From contig NZ_CP073760.1 in assembly GCF_018399035.1 (NCBI RefSeq), positions 1,612,001 through 1,676,000 of the forward strand: DNA of 64,000 nucleotides, in the 5' to 3' direction. The notes beneath the pieces are model-generated. The model searched no databases, had not been told where the DNA came from, and saw only the letters and a program-made list of their open reading frames with translations. The first letter of the stretch is position 1. Each line of letters opens with the position of its first letter. Of the stretch, positions 35,908-45,727 are shown piece by piece. The position numbers and the translations under genes are program-made. This DNA is from Thiocapsa sp. (GTDB taxonomy: Bacteria > Pseudomonadota > Gammaproteobacteria > Chromatiales > Chromatiaceae).

Positions 35908-37766
35908 CCGGCATCATCGCACCGCCAGACTGGCACTCGGTCGATCCGATCATCCGCTCGATGGCGGATGTCATCGCACACAGAGGTCCGGACGATGCCG
36001 GGTTTCTTTGTGCAACCACGCGCGATGGCGCACACCGGATAGGTCTTGCCCACCGGCGACTGTCCATCATCGACCTCTCTACCGGACATCAGCCGCTTGG
36101 CAACGAAGACGGCTCCGTACAGGTCGTCTTCAATGGTGAGATCTACAACTTCGAAATCCTGCGCGAGGAGCTGATCCGCCAGGGGCACGTCTTTCGAACC
36201 AGGTCCGACACTGAAACGATCGTACACGCATACGAGCAATGGGGCACGTCGTGCGTGACCCGGTTTCGTGGCATGTTCGCCTTTGCACTGTGGGATGCAA
36301 ACAGAGACCGCGTTTTTCTTGCGCGCGATCGCTTCGGCAAGAAACCGCTGTTTATTCGCGAGCATGGCAATATCCTCGCCTTCGCCTCGGAGATCAAAGC
36401 CCTGCTCGCCGTGCCGGGCGCCGAGCCGAAGGTCAACGAGGCGGCGATCTTCGATTATTTCGCGTATCGGTATGTTCCGGGCCCCGAGACCTTGTTTGCC
36501 GGAATTCGGAAGCTCATGCCCGGGTCGATTGCCGTCTGGGAATCGGGAACGCTGAGGGAAGAGCGCTATTATCTCCCGCCGGATCGACTTGCCCGCACCG
36601 AAGGAGCACTCCCGGTCGACGTCGTTGGTGCATTCGTCGAGAAGCTCGACGAATCCGTTCGCATCAGGATGATCTCCGACGTACCCTTTGGCGCCTTTCT
36701 TTCAGGCGGCATCGATTCCTCTGCGGTCGTCGCTCTGATGTCGCGCCACTCCAACCAGCCGATCAAGACCTTTTCCGTGGGTTTTGCGGAATCGGCATAC
36801 AGCGAGCTCGGTTACGCGAAGACCATCGCCGACCACTTCCATACCGACCACTACGAATTGACGGTCTCGCAGTCGCACCTCATGGACGAGCTTCCCGGTT
36901 TGGTTCGATACCGTGACGCACCCGTAGCCGAACCCTCCGACATCCCCATATACCTGCTGTCGAAGGAGGCGCGAAAGACCGTCAAGATGGTGCTTACCGG
37001 GGAAGGATCCGACGAGTTTCTCGGGGGGTATCCAAAGCACTCCGCAGAGCGGCTTGCGAACATCTATCAGTCCGTTCCCAAAGGGTTAAGGCGAACATTG
37101 ATCGAGCCGGCGGTGCATGCGCTTCCGTATCGCTTTCGGCGGATCAAGACCGCCGTGGCGGCCCTAGCCCTCGAAGACCGCAGGGCGCGCATGATCCGCT
37201 GGTTCGGCTCCCTCGCGCCGGGAGACGTCGAGGGGTTGCTTCAGATCCCCCGGCCGGCGATCTCCTGCGGCTCGTCGCTGCCGTTCGATGTGCAGAGCAC
37301 GAACAGCCCGCTTCGCGCGATCATGTACTTTGATCAGATGAGCTGGTTGCCGGACAATCTCTTGGAACGAGGCGACCGCATGACCATGGCTGCATCCATC
37401 GAAGCGCGGATGCCCTTTATGGACCATGAGCTGGCGGGGTTTATATCCGCCCTTCCCGATAAGTGGCGCATCCGCGGACGCACCTCGAAGTATGTCCTGA
37501 GGCAGGCAATGACGCGCCTGCTGCCGCGGGCAATACTCGACCGCCCGAAGGTCGGTTTCCGCGTGCCGGTGAACGAATGGTTTCGCGGTCCCATGCAAGG
37601 GTATCTGAGGGAGCACCTCCAAGGTTCGAGCTCCCGGACACGTGACCTCTATCGACAGGACAGGCTTGCAAAGGTCCTCGACGAGCATGTCGGCGGGCAC
37701 CAGAATCACGAGAAGCTGCTCTGGTCGATGCTGAACCTCGAGATCTGGTACCGCGAGTACTTCTGA
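35895..37766 (+). CDS. Asparagine synthase-like glutamine amidotransferase (AsnB family)
   Basis: A 623-residue two-domain enzyme. Residues 2-190 form the class II glutaminase: Cys2 nucleophile after Met removal (MCGLAGII), IAHRGPDDAG, HRRLSIIDLS, VVFNGEIYN and RFRGMFAFALWD. The synthetase domain has the PPi loop FLSGGIDSSAVVAL (~270), TGEGSDEFLGGYPKH and DRMTMAASIEARMPFMD. In polysaccharide loci such enzymes often amidate sugar carboxylates rather than make asparagine, and PEP-CTERM/XrtA loci carry a typical copy. Here it is embedded in a glycosyltransferase cassette, starting 13 bases inside the previous gene. A family B repeat follows 88 bases after the stop. Confidence 0.9.
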   Translation: MCGLAGIIAPPDWHSVDPIIRSMADVIAHRGPDDAGFLCATTRDGAHRIGLAHRRLSIIDLSTGHQPLGNEDGSVQVVFNGEIYNFEILREELIRQGHVFRTRSDTETIVHAYEQWGTSCVTRFRGMFAFALWDANRDRVFLARDRFGKKPLFIREHGNILAFASEIKALLAVPGAEPKVNEAAIFDYFAYRYVPGPETLFAGIRKLMPGSIAVWESGTLREERYYLPPDRLARTEGALPVDVVGAFVEKLDESVRIRMISDVPFGAFLSGGIDSSAVVALMSRHSNQPIKTFSVGFAESAYSELGYAKTIADHFHTDHYELTVSQSHLMDELPGLVRYRDAPVAEPSDIPIYLLSKEARKTVKMVLTGEGSDEFLGGYPKHSAERLANIYQSVPKGLRRTLIEPAVHALPYRFRRIKTAVAALALEDRRARMIRWFGSLAPGDVEGLLQIPRPAISCGSSLPFDVQSTNSPLRAIMYFDQMSWLPDNLLERGDRMTMAASIEARMPFMDHELAGFISALPDKWRIRGRTSKYVLRQAMTRLLPRAILDRPKVGFRVPVNEWFRGPMQGYLREHLQGSSSRTRDLYRQDRLAKVLDEHVGGHQNHEKLLWSMLNLEIWYREYF

Positions 37767-37853
37767 TGATCCAATCTCGGCTAGGGGCCTTAGTTGAATT
37801 CCGGAAACCGTGGTGCCAAGGCGAGCACGGGTGCGTTCCACGCCGCGATGACC

Positions 37854-37930
37854 GTAGGTTGTGCCGAGCCGTGCGAGGCACAACCAACCGTCGGCGGAGG
37901 TTGTGCTTCCTATCGTCAGCACAACCTACG
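37854..37930. repeat. Family B palindromic repeat (copy 2)
   Basis: GTAGGTTGTGCCGAGCCGTG to GGCACAACC makes the first hairpin. CCGTCGGCGGA joins it to a second hairpin, GGTTGTGCTTCC to CAGCACAACCTACGG. It is nearly the same as 16579-16654 and the reverse complement of 54898-54974. It lies between two island operons. Confidence 0.9.
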
Positions 37931-38121
37931 GTGTCGAATTTCCCGGAAATCGCCTCAATGGTCGACCCGGCGAAGGCGCCGATCGGAGCGGTCGTGTGGG
38001 CAAGCGCATCCCACTCCACCAACGCCCGGCGCAAGGGTCGGTGGACTTCACTGTCGCTCGGCCACCCTACCCCCGGTCTCATGACCAAGGCCCGGCCACG
38101 CAATCTGCACTTGGACCTGTG

Positions 38122-40125
38122 ATGCAGATCAACGCGGAGAAATTGCGCTGGAAGGCCCGTCGCTTGAAGCTGATGACAGGCGCCGAGATCGGATGGCGAA
38201 TCGGACAATCGGCTCGAACGAGGCTCGAAGCCGCGGGCTTCGGACTCTGTAAGCCGCGCGCCCCGGAAGGCAAAACCGGCGCCGCCTGGCTCGCCGAGCT
38301 TCCCCGCGACTTTGATTCCAGTCGCTATACCCAGTCGGCTGATCGGATCCTCATGGGCCGCTTCGACATCTTCGCATTGCGGTCGATCGAGCTTGGCTTC
38401 CCTCCGAATTGGCATCGGGATCCGAAAACCGGAACCGAGGTTCCCGCTGTCTTCGGCAAGTCGATCGATTATCGAGACGAGTCCGCGGTCGGCGACGTGA
38501 AGTATCTGTGGGAGGTGAACCGTCACCTCGAGCTTGTGACGCTTGCACAAGCCTGGCATCTAACGGGTACGCAACGGTACGCTCTGGCCTGTCGCACCCT
38601 GATCGAGTCTTGGCTCGATCAATGCCCCTACCCGCTTGGACCCAACTGGACCAGCTCGCTCGAGCATGCCTACCGGTTGATCAACTGGTCGGTGGCTTGG
38701 CATCTGCTTGGGGGAGACAACTCGATCCTCTTCGACGGGGATCAGGGGGCCAAATTCAAGGCCCGTTGGCTGCAGTCAGTGCGCCAGCACTGCTATTTCA
38801 TCGAGGGCTGGTTCTCGCGCTATTCTTCCGCCAACAACCATCTTCTGGGCGAGTACTCGGGGCTTTTCATCGGCGCCCTAACCTGGCCGCTGTGGCCGGA
38901 AAGCCCGGGCTGGCTGGCCTTGGCGCGGCGCGGTGTCTTCGAAGAGGCCCTGCTGCAAACCTCCGAAGACGGTGTGAATCGCGAGCAGGCGATCTACTAC
39001 CAGCACGAAGTCATGGACATGATGCTGCTCTGTGGCCTGTTCGCACGGGCGAACGGCCAAGACTTCGGGCCGGACTTCTGGCATCGCCTGGAACAGATGA
39101 TGGATTTCCTGGCCGCGCTGATGGATCGTTCCGGAAACCTCCCTGCCTTCGGCGATTCAGACGATGCCTTGTTGGTGCGGTGGATGCCCGACCAACGTCA
39201 GCAGGTCTACCGTTCCCTGCTGACGACAGGGTCGATTCTCTTCGGGCGACTTGATTGGAAGACGCTCTTGTCCGAAAGCGACGACAAGACGCGCTGGCTT
39301 CTCGGAGACGACGCCGCCTCCGGTTTCGCTCGGATGCCTGCTGCGACAGCGATGCAACCGAAACGAATCTTCGAGACAGGGGGTCTCTATCTGCTCGGAT
39401 GCGATTTCGGGACCGACCGAGAGGTCAAGGTGGTCGTCGACTGCGGACCGATCGGCTATCTCTCGATCGCGGCACACGGACATGCCGATGCGCTCCAAAT
39501 GACACTCTCGGTGGCCGGTCGGCAGATCCTGATCGACCCCGGAACCTTCGCGTATCACACCGAGCAACGCTGGCGCGATTACTTTCGCTCGACCATGGCT
39601 CATAATACGGTCTGTATCGATGGGCTGGATCAGTCGGTGAGCGGAGGCAACTTCCTGTGGATGGAGAAAGCCAAAGCCACCTGTCTTGAGCCACCGGCTG
39701 AAGGTCCGCTGCAGCGCTTCGTCGGGGAGCACGACGGTTACCGTCGTCTACACGACCCCCTGACCCACCGGCGCACCTTGGAGTTCTCGCTCGCTGGAAA
39801 ACGCCTCACGGTCACGGATCGATTTGAATGCGAAGGCATGCATTCAGCACGCATCTGCTGGCATTTTGCGGAGGACTGTCAGGTTTCGGTATCGGAAAAC
39901 GCGGCGCTGATCGTGAGTGGCCCAGTAAGCGTCACGATGACCCTCGCAGAGTCCGACAGCCACCCGTCGGTGTTCCACGGCTGCGATACCATCTCTGCGG
40001 GTTGGATATCGAGAGGATACGATGAGAAAACACCCGCGACGAGCCTGTTCTGGGATCTTCCCGTGCAAGGCGAGACGGAATACGTCACTATTATAGACAT
40101 CGAGGTCTCCGATCCGCATCGCTAG
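38122..40125 (+). CDS. Heparinase II/III family protein (uronate polysaccharide lyase fold)
   Basis: A 667-residue protein. The N-terminal ~330 residues form the alpha-toroid type domain (KYLWEVNRHLELVTLAQAWH, YSSANNHLLGEYSGLFIGAL, DGVNREQAIYYQHEVMDMML). The C-terminal beta-sandwich heparinase domain has IAAHGHADALQMTLSVAGRQ followed by ILIDPGTFAYH and FRSTMAHNTVCIDG. In this superfamily Asn, His and Tyr residues of such motifs cleave uronic-acid bonds by beta-elimination. No signal peptide is seen, so it may act in the cytosol or on nascent polymer; members are common in XrtA-type polysaccharide loci. ATG 38122 is chosen because the upstream open frame runs through a repeat element. Confidence 0.85.
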   Translation: MQINAEKLRWKARRLKLMTGAEIGWRIGQSARTRLEAAGFGLCKPRAPEGKTGAAWLAELPRDFDSSRYTQSADRILMGRFDIFALRSIELGFPPNWHRDPKTGTEVPAVFGKSIDYRDESAVGDVKYLWEVNRHLELVTLAQAWHLTGTQRYALACRTLIESWLDQCPYPLGPNWTSSLEHAYRLINWSVAWHLLGGDNSILFDGDQGAKFKARWLQSVRQHCYFIEGWFSRYSSANNHLLGEYSGLFIGALTWPLWPESPGWLALARRGVFEEALLQTSEDGVNREQAIYYQHEVMDMMLLCGLFARANGQDFGPDFWHRLEQMMDFLAALMDRSGNLPAFGDSDDALLVRWMPDQRQQVYRSLLTTGSILFGRLDWKTLLSESDDKTRWLLGDDAASGFARMPAATAMQPKRIFETGGLYLLGCDFGTDREVKVVVDCGPIGYLSIAAHGHADALQMTLSVAGRQILIDPGTFAYHTEQRWRDYFRSTMAHNTVCIDGLDQSVSGGNFLWMEKAKATCLEPPAEGPLQRFVGEHDGYRRLHDPLTHRRTLEFSLAGKRLTVTDRFECEGMHSARICWHFAEDCQVSVSENAALIVSGPVSVTMTLAESDSHPSVFHGCDTISAGWISRGYDEKTPATSLFWDLPVQGETEYVTIIDIEVSDPHR

Positions 40126-40266
40126 ACAAGACAGTGCTGGACAAGCGTAGCGCCGGCCACCGGTGCCGGTGCCGGCGACGGACTCGGTGGGCGGCGCGCG
40201 TGCGGCCTCGCCTCTTAGACCGGCTCAACCATAAGTAACCGTTCAAAAACAAGTGATCCATCTTAG

Positions 40267-40310
40267 CCCCTCTCCCCTCGCGGGAGAGGGGTTGGGGAGA
40301 GGGGGGAATG
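40267..40310. repeat. CCCCTCTCCC/GGGAGAGGGG palindrome
   Basis: CCCCTCTCCCCTCGCGGGAG followed by AGGGGTTGGGGAGAGGGGGG forms a GC-only hairpin plus an extra G-rich arm. It is an REP-like element seen once in this window. It lacks a downstream T-run, so a simple intrinsic terminator is unlikely. Confidence 0.75.
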
Positions 40311-40350
40311 AACCAGGATGGCTAAGTTGTTTCTGAACCGTTACTAAGGG

Positions 40351-40408
40351 ACTCGTGACACCCGCTCCGCGGTGTCACGCATGCCCCGTGGCGCTCTGCG
40401 CTACGGGA
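40351..40408. repeat. Family C palindromic repeat (copy 2, inverted)
   Basis: CTCGTGACACCCGCTCCGCG and GTGTCACGCATG, then a second hairpin CCCGTGGCGC-TCT-GCGCTACGGG. It is the reverse complement arrangement of 53501-53556, where GTGGCGCGGAGCGCCAC precedes GTGACACCGCGGAGC. Confidence 0.82.
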
Positions 40409-40555
40409 CGCGATAGCCCGAGGTAAGAACAAGGCCTCGCGATCGGTCGTCCACCAAACCGGCCGGTCTTGTGAACAAGACCCCATGACCAATGCCGTCC
40501 GAAACAGTGACGACGGACTCGGAGCAGGATTCAAGTTTCAACGGAGGCAAAGATC

Positions 40556-41866
40556 TTGAAACTCAGCATTTTCGGACTCGGCTACGTCGGCGCAGTCTCC
40601 GCCGCCTGTCTCGCCAAGGAAGGACATGACGTCATCGGCGTCGACCCGAATGAGACCAAAGTCTCGCTGATTCAAAAAGGGGTCTCACCGATTATCGAGG
40701 AATCCGTCGGCGAGATGATCGCCGAAACGGTCGAGGCGGGGACACTCACCGCGACACACGACGTAAAATACGCGATCGCCAACAGCGACTTATCACTCAT
40801 CTGCGTCGGCACACCAAGCCAGCGCAACGGCAGCCTCGATCTACGCCACGTCCGAAATGTCTGCGAGCAGATCGGCGAAGCACTTCGCGATCGAGACGGC
40901 TTTCACGTCGTGGTCGCGCGCAGTACCATGTTGCCCGGCTCCATGCGGACGGTGGTCATCCCGGTGCTCGAGGAGTATTCCGGCAAGCGCGCGGGGGTGG
41001 ATTTCGGTGTCTGCAACAACCCTGAATTCCTGCGTGAAGGCACAGCCGTCAAGGATTTCTATCATCCGCCCAAGACCGTCATCGGAGAGACCGACGACCG
41101 CAGCGGCGAGGTCTTGGCAAGCCTCTATAAAGGCTTGGATGCTCCGCTGATCCGGACCGACATCGAAACCGCGGAGATGGTCAAGTACACCGACAACGTC
41201 TGGCATGCACTCAAGGTCGGTTTCGCCAATGAGATCGGAAGCATCTCCAAGGCACTCGGGCTGGACAGCCACCAGGTCATGGACATCTTCTGCCAAGACA
41301 CCAAGCTGAACCTGTCGCCCTATTACCTCAAGCCCGGCTTCTCCTTCGGCGGGTCTTGCCTGCCAAAAGACGTCAGGGCCCTCACCTATAAGGCACATGA
41401 GCGAGATGTCGGCGTGCCGATACTTGACGCCATCATGCCGAGCAACGAGCTACACCTGCGCCGCGGCCTCGATATGGTGATCGCGACCGGAAACAAGAAG
41501 ATCAGTATTTTGGGCTTTTCGTTCAAGGCGGGTACGGACGATTTGCGTGAAAGCCCGGTCGTCGAGTTGATCGAGCGTCTCCTCGGCAAGGGTTATGACG
41601 TCCGTGTTTACGACCGAAACGTCAGGGTCGCCAGTCTGGTCGGCGCCAATCGGGACTACATCCTCAACCACATCCCCCATATTTCCAAACTCATGGTCGA
41701 CCGCATCGAAGACGCGCTCGCCCATGCCGAGACAGTGGTTATCGGGAACGCCTCACCTGAGTTCGAAGGGCTCGCGGATCGCTTGCGACCGAACCAAGTC
41801 ATCGTCGATTTGGTGCGAGTGTCTCCGGATCGCGCGGGTCCGCAGTATCAAGGGATATGCTGGTAA
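40556..41866 (+). CDS. algD: GDP-mannose 6-dehydrogenase (AlgD-type nucleotide-sugar dehydrogenase)
   Basis: A 436-residue enzyme, the same length as Pseudomonas AlgD. Residues 1-30 hold the NAD-binding GLGYVG fold (KLSIFGLGYVGAVSAACLAK). SLICVGTPSQ, GVCNNPEFLREGTAVKDF and EMVKYTDNVWHALKVGFANE are family blocks. The catalytic Cys in FGGSCLPKDVRALTY falls at residue 268, the position of the AlgD nucleophile. SFKAGTDDLRESP and the C-terminal QGICW are also AlgD-like. It oxidises GDP-mannose to GDP-mannuronate with two NAD+; UDP-sugar use cannot be fully excluded. The start is TTG 40556, supported by GGAGG 8 bases upstream. It supplies a uronate donor to the island. Confidence 0.87.
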   Translation: MKLSIFGLGYVGAVSAACLAKEGHDVIGVDPNETKVSLIQKGVSPIIEESVGEMIAETVEAGTLTATHDVKYAIANSDLSLICVGTPSQRNGSLDLRHVRNVCEQIGEALRDRDGFHVVVARSTMLPGSMRTVVIPVLEEYSGKRAGVDFGVCNNPEFLREGTAVKDFYHPPKTVIGETDDRSGEVLASLYKGLDAPLIRTDIETAEMVKYTDNVWHALKVGFANEIGSISKALGLDSHQVMDIFCQDTKLNLSPYYLKPGFSFGGSCLPKDVRALTYKAHERDVGVPILDAIMPSNELHLRRGLDMVIATGNKKISILGFSFKAGTDDLRESPVVELIERLLGKGYDVRVYDRNVRVASLVGANRDYILNHIPHISKLMVDRIEDALAHAETVVIGNASPEFEGLADRLRPNQVIVDLVRVSPDRAGPQYQGICW

Positions 41867-42049
41867 ATCGCTTGCTTCACGCGAGACTCCAGCCACCGTG
41901 CAGAAGACAGATAAGGCTACCGCAACGAGGGTTGCCGACGCGATCATCTGTGGAGGGAGGCGAACGCCAACACCCCGGCAACCGCAAGATCCCCGGGACC
42001 CACGACTTGCAGTCGTCCACTAGACGCTTTCACTAGGGAGAAAAACGCG

Positions 42050-42934
42050 TTGGACAAACAAGAGCAACAGCACCAGGTAGCCGAATACTGGAACGCGGCC
42101 CCCTGCGACAGTGATAAGAGTCAAAGTCCGCACGACTCCGAATCCTACTACCGTGAAATTGAGCGGGAGCGTTATTCGCATCAATCCCATATCCTGGAGA
42201 TCCTGGAATGGGTCGACTGGAAAAACAAGAGCGTACTTGAAATTGGCACCGGCGTCGGCACTGACGCGCGACAGTTGATTGCAAGAGGGGCAAGCTACAA
42301 CGGCATCAACGTGGACGAAGGGTCTACGGAAGCAACACGTCGAGCCCTTCGAACATTTAATCTAGCCGGGCAGGTCAGTGTCATGTCAGCTACCGATATG
42401 CACTTCGAATCGGGTACTTTCGACAATATCTATTCCTTCGGTGTACTACATCATATCCCCGACGTTGCCGCGGCGATCTCGGAGATCGAGCGTGTCTTGA
42501 AGCCTGGCGGATTCCTGCTCTTCATGGTTTACAACCGCTCATCGATCAATTATCAGGTCGAGATAAGGCATTTAAGACGCTGGATGCTTCGCGCTTTGTC
42601 ACTCCCCGGGATGATACCTTTGCTGAGTAAACTCGGATTGCCCCGAGAGAAACTGTCGCGACATGCCGAACTCTACAAAAGGTTCGGAAAACTCAGCGAG
42701 AGCGAGTGGCTGAGCCGGAACACTGACGGACCGGATAACCCATATTCGGTTGTTTATGGGCGTGATGACATTCAGGGGTTGCTCGGGGGCAGTTTCCTGA
42801 TTCTGCGTAACGAGGTTCGGTATTTTGATTGGCGGCATTGGGGGCTTATCGGCCGTATATTGTCCACGAAAGCGCGTGACTGGCTGGGTCATCGTTGGGG
42901 TTGGCATCGCATCGTCCTTGCAAGGAGGAAATGA
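42050..42934 (+). CDS. Class I SAM-dependent methyltransferase
   Basis: A 294-residue enzyme. After HQVAEYWNAAPCDSD comes SVLEIGTGVGTDARQLIARG (SAM loop, motif I), then YNGINVDEG, FDNIYSFGVLHHIPDVAAAI and VLKPGGFLLFMVYNRSS. The C-terminal ~120 residues are family-specific and of unknown use. The start is TTG 42050, with AGGGAG 9 bases upstream. Its place after the AlgD-type gene suggests O- or N-methylation of a sugar residue of the polymer, which is inference. Confidence 0.83.
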   Translation: MDKQEQQHQVAEYWNAAPCDSDKSQSPHDSESYYREIERERYSHQSHILEILEWVDWKNKSVLEIGTGVGTDARQLIARGASYNGINVDEGSTEATRRALRTFNLAGQVSVMSATDMHFESGTFDNIYSFGVLHHIPDVAAAISEIERVLKPGGFLLFMVYNRSSINYQVEIRHLRRWMLRALSLPGMIPLLSKLGLPREKLSRHAELYKRFGKLSESEWLSRNTDGPDNPYSVVYGRDDIQGLLGGSFLILRNEVRYFDWRHWGLIGRILSTKARDWLGHRWGWHRIVLARRK

Positions 42935-43678
42935 ACGCGTTTAGCGCCACTCAAACCTTCTGGGTTCCTTTGTAGTCTATAGCCTAGTCCAGGTTCCGAT
43001 CCATGGCTTCTTGATCGATGTAGGAGTCTAGCACTAACCTCTTAAATTCTCAGCTGCAGTAGACGAGAAACCTGATGGGCGTACTGCCCGATTTCAACGT
43101 CGAAAACTGATGTCACCTTGTTTCTGACCCATGCTAGGCGAATATTCTTATACCCGCTCAAGAAGCTGTCCTCGAAGCCAAACATCCACCTTTCATCGCT
43201 CGGACGATACCGAGTTGTGGTCGGAAGAAAAAACTTGATCGCCGCCATCAAGCCGTTGATGATCGTATTATCCGGGAGGTGGAGATCGCCCAACGGTTCC
43301 TCAATGAGGTGAGCCCGTAACTTTGCGCAGACATGCGTAATTTCCAGAAAGCTTTAACTTACTTTACCCCTATCGCAGGCCCATCCGTAGGCTAAAAGAC
43401 GCGTTGAGAGCTCCCGCCAGGAAAGGTACAAGCTTAACGCAGGGCCATGATAATAGATGCAATGTCTACCGAATCCAGCACTCGTCCAACTTGGATTTCC
43501 AAGCGTGGAAGAGTCACGACCTAACACATTAACAACAATCGAAAATTCTCGGTTTATATTTCTTCGGAACCGCTATCACGCAGCCTCTCTGAAGAAAATC
43601 CCTCAGAATCCGATGCTTGGATTTGAACTTCAGATAACAAAAAACCATAACTCATTAAGCATAGGAGCATACTTGGGT
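42935..43678. other. Intergenic stretch with a minus-strand coding remnant
   Basis: On the minus strand from about 43350 to 43042 a continuous frame reads LRAHLIEEPLGDLHLPDN, GLMAAIKFFLPTTTRYRPSD and GFEDSFLSGYKNIRLAWVRN before a stop. Composition looks protein-like but no start or family is evident; it is probably the 3' end of a lost gene. The remainder is AT-rich leader of the next methyltransferase. Confidence 0.4.
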
Positions 43679-44389
43679 ATGTTTAATCTAACCGATGCAG
43701 TACTCGGATTTTCAAAGCGCGCTAGGGCAAAGAGGAACCGTTTCTTCCGAAATTCCTTTCGGCTGACAGCCGATACTCGTATCTTGGATTTAGGTTCGGA
43801 GTCAGGGCAAAATATTACCAACGTCCTAAGTACAACCCCAATACAACCAAAGAATGTCTATATAGCGGACATAGACAATAATGCAATCGAGCGGGGGAAA
43901 GAATCCTTTGGTTTCGTCCCTGTACTGTTGAACGAAGATGGCCTCATTCCGTTTCCCGATGATTTTTTTGACATTGTTTATTGCTCATCCGTCATTGAGC
44001 ACGTGACATTACCCAAGGAAGATGTTTGGTTAGTCAAATCTGAAAAAGAATTCAGGCGCTTAGCACGAACTCGTCAACAGCAATTTGCCAACGAGATCAA
44101 GAGAGTCGGGAAACAGTATTTCGTTCAGACTCCGTACCGATATTTTCCGATAGAAAGCCACTCTTGGCTTCCCTTAGTCGCGTTCCTGCCTCGCTTTCTC
44201 CTTCTTTTCGTCATTAGCGCTACAAACCGCTTTTGGATTAAGCAAACAATACCGGATTGGCATCTCCTGACGAACAAAGAGCTGCAGAGCTTGTTCAGCG
44301 ACGCCACGATTGTTAAAGAAGTCTATCTCGGCATGCCGAAATCCCTAATTGCGATCAGGCGAGCCCCATACTATACCGGTCTCACATAA
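43679..44389 (+). CDS. Class I SAM-dependent methyltransferase, AT-rich
   Basis: A 236-residue protein beginning MFNLTDAVLGFSKRARAKRN, a start seen in methyltransferases of polysaccharide loci. Motif I ILDLGSESGQNIT, acidic IADIDNNAIERGKESF, then FPDDFFDIVYCSSVIEHVTL and KQYFVQTPYRYFPIESHSWL follow. The C-terminus contains a hydrophobic PLVAFLPRFLLLFVISA segment. The frame is open upstream to 43457 (ATG 43457 and 43613 are alternatives), but that part lacks family features. Base composition is AT-rich compared with the AlgD and first methyltransferase genes, suggesting separate acquisition. Confidence 0.72.
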   Translation: MFNLTDAVLGFSKRARAKRNRFFRNSFRLTADTRILDLGSESGQNITNVLSTTPIQPKNVYIADIDNNAIERGKESFGFVPVLLNEDGLIPFPDDFFDIVYCSSVIEHVTLPKEDVWLVKSEKEFRRLARTRQQQFANEIKRVGKQYFVQTPYRYFPIESHSWLPLVAFLPRFLLLFVISATNRFWIKQTIPDWHLLTNKELQSLFSDATIVKEVYLGMPKSLIAIRRAPYYTGLT

Positions 44390-45727
44390 GTTCTCGGTTG
44401 AGCTTCGGCATGTAAACGCCACGCCCGGACGTTGACGCCGAGCGCACCCACCGCGAAACAATGACCCACCTGCGTCGCTTCGCTCCGACTGCCCCGGAAG
44501 AATGGTCGTGGGACGGGTGACCGAATGCTAGTGGAATCGCCGGCCGGATGTTGGTGGAACAAGCGGACGAATGGCGCGGAATGCCCACCCAGGCGAAACG
44601 CCGGCACCAATAGCGTTACCACAGCGCCGGAAACCCCTTAGATACCTCGCTCGCCCTGGGCCCCTTGATCCGAAGCATGTTTTCGCCCGGCGCTACGTCC
44701 GGCGGTTCAGACACGAGAATCTCCACATGGTCCGGACTAACCCCCTTTGAGAATACGGACATCGAACCCCTCACAGGTTCGGTGCAACAGTTCGCGGGCC
44801 CACTGTGGGTCATCGCTACCCACCACTCTAAAGAGGTATTTAGTCACCCTCACCAAGCGTCGTTGAACTTTGAAGACCGTATGACTACCGTACCGATAAT
44901 CGATCTGAAATCCTCGGCGCGGAATCTCGGGCGGAACGACCAACCATAAAAGCCAGCGAGGACTGCGCCTGAGCTTCGCGTGTCCCTCGCGATACCTCGG
45001 GGTGGCATCCTGCTGCCGCGAGGACTCGGTCCTTGGCGACGCCCTTTTCTGCCTGGGTTCGGTCTGCGGTCGCTGCCGTGCCCGACTTCCCGTTGGTTCG
45101 CCGGGCACGAAAGCGCCCTCAGATGGCTTGGCGGCGTATGGGATGCGCTCTGCATTTTGCCTACGCGACTTCGGGAGTCGCGCCCCTTCTCCGCTGCGAC
45201 AACACGCTCGCGCCCACGCCGACTCGGGAACCCGCACGGTCGCATCGCTCTCCATGCCGCGCAGCGGGTGAAAGTTACCCTCCTGAAATGCGCACCTGGA
45301 ACGCGGATTCTGAATATTACATATCGAAATCAAACGCCCTTTAGACGACAACCCACTCAGGTCCAAAAGCGGGCGCAAGAGCTTCAAGATCAACGGCACC
45401 ATTGATTCTGGTCGGATAGAGTCTACGGTTCACCACGACGACACGATCAATGCCGACTCAACCTCAATGCTTTTCGATCAGGTAGTCTTGGTCCTTATGC
45501 CTACACCTCGTGTATTCTCGTCATCCGAGATCGATCCGCGAATGAAACGGAAACCTTTCAAAAAGGCCCGGTTTGAGGTTCTCGTAGGCGGGATTGCAAC
45601 CCGCCAGGACATGGAGCCCAAACGGACCGCACAGTGTCCAACACCGCACGGCGCCCCTTCACTTCAGGTTCTCCGAGATCACGCTCCATCCATCCCAACT
45701 CAAGTGTGCCTTGCGGTGCCCCTTTCG
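44390..45727. other. Gene-poor stretch containing an IS200-like remnant
   Basis: Apart from the transposase remnant at 44530-44930, frames at 44980-45405 and 45467-45736 are open but show no motif and are not called genes. Sequence is locally GC-rich between two AT-richer genes. Confidence 0.45.
44530..44930 (-). pseudogene. IS200/IS605-family TnpA transposase remnant
   Basis: In successive frames the minus strand reads YGSHTVFKVQRRLVRVTKYL, ARELLHRTCEGFDVRILKGG, then after a frameshift VSPDHVEILVSEPPDVAPGE and SEVSKGFPALW, stop, RYWCRRF. This is the order of IS200 TnpA (YHFVWVTKYR, CEEHDVRIISG, SPDHVHLFVSVPP, RYWGRHLW). The HUH metal motif HVH has become HVE, and there is at least one frameshift and one stop, so it is inactive. 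Confidence 0.72.

Larger units (their letters stand above)
40126..40555. other. Intergenic region with two repeat elements
   Basis: It contains the C/T-rich palindrome at 40267-40310 and family C copy 2 at 40351-40408. No gene is seen. The last ~50 bases lead to the GGAGG site of the AlgD-type gene. Confidence 0.6.
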
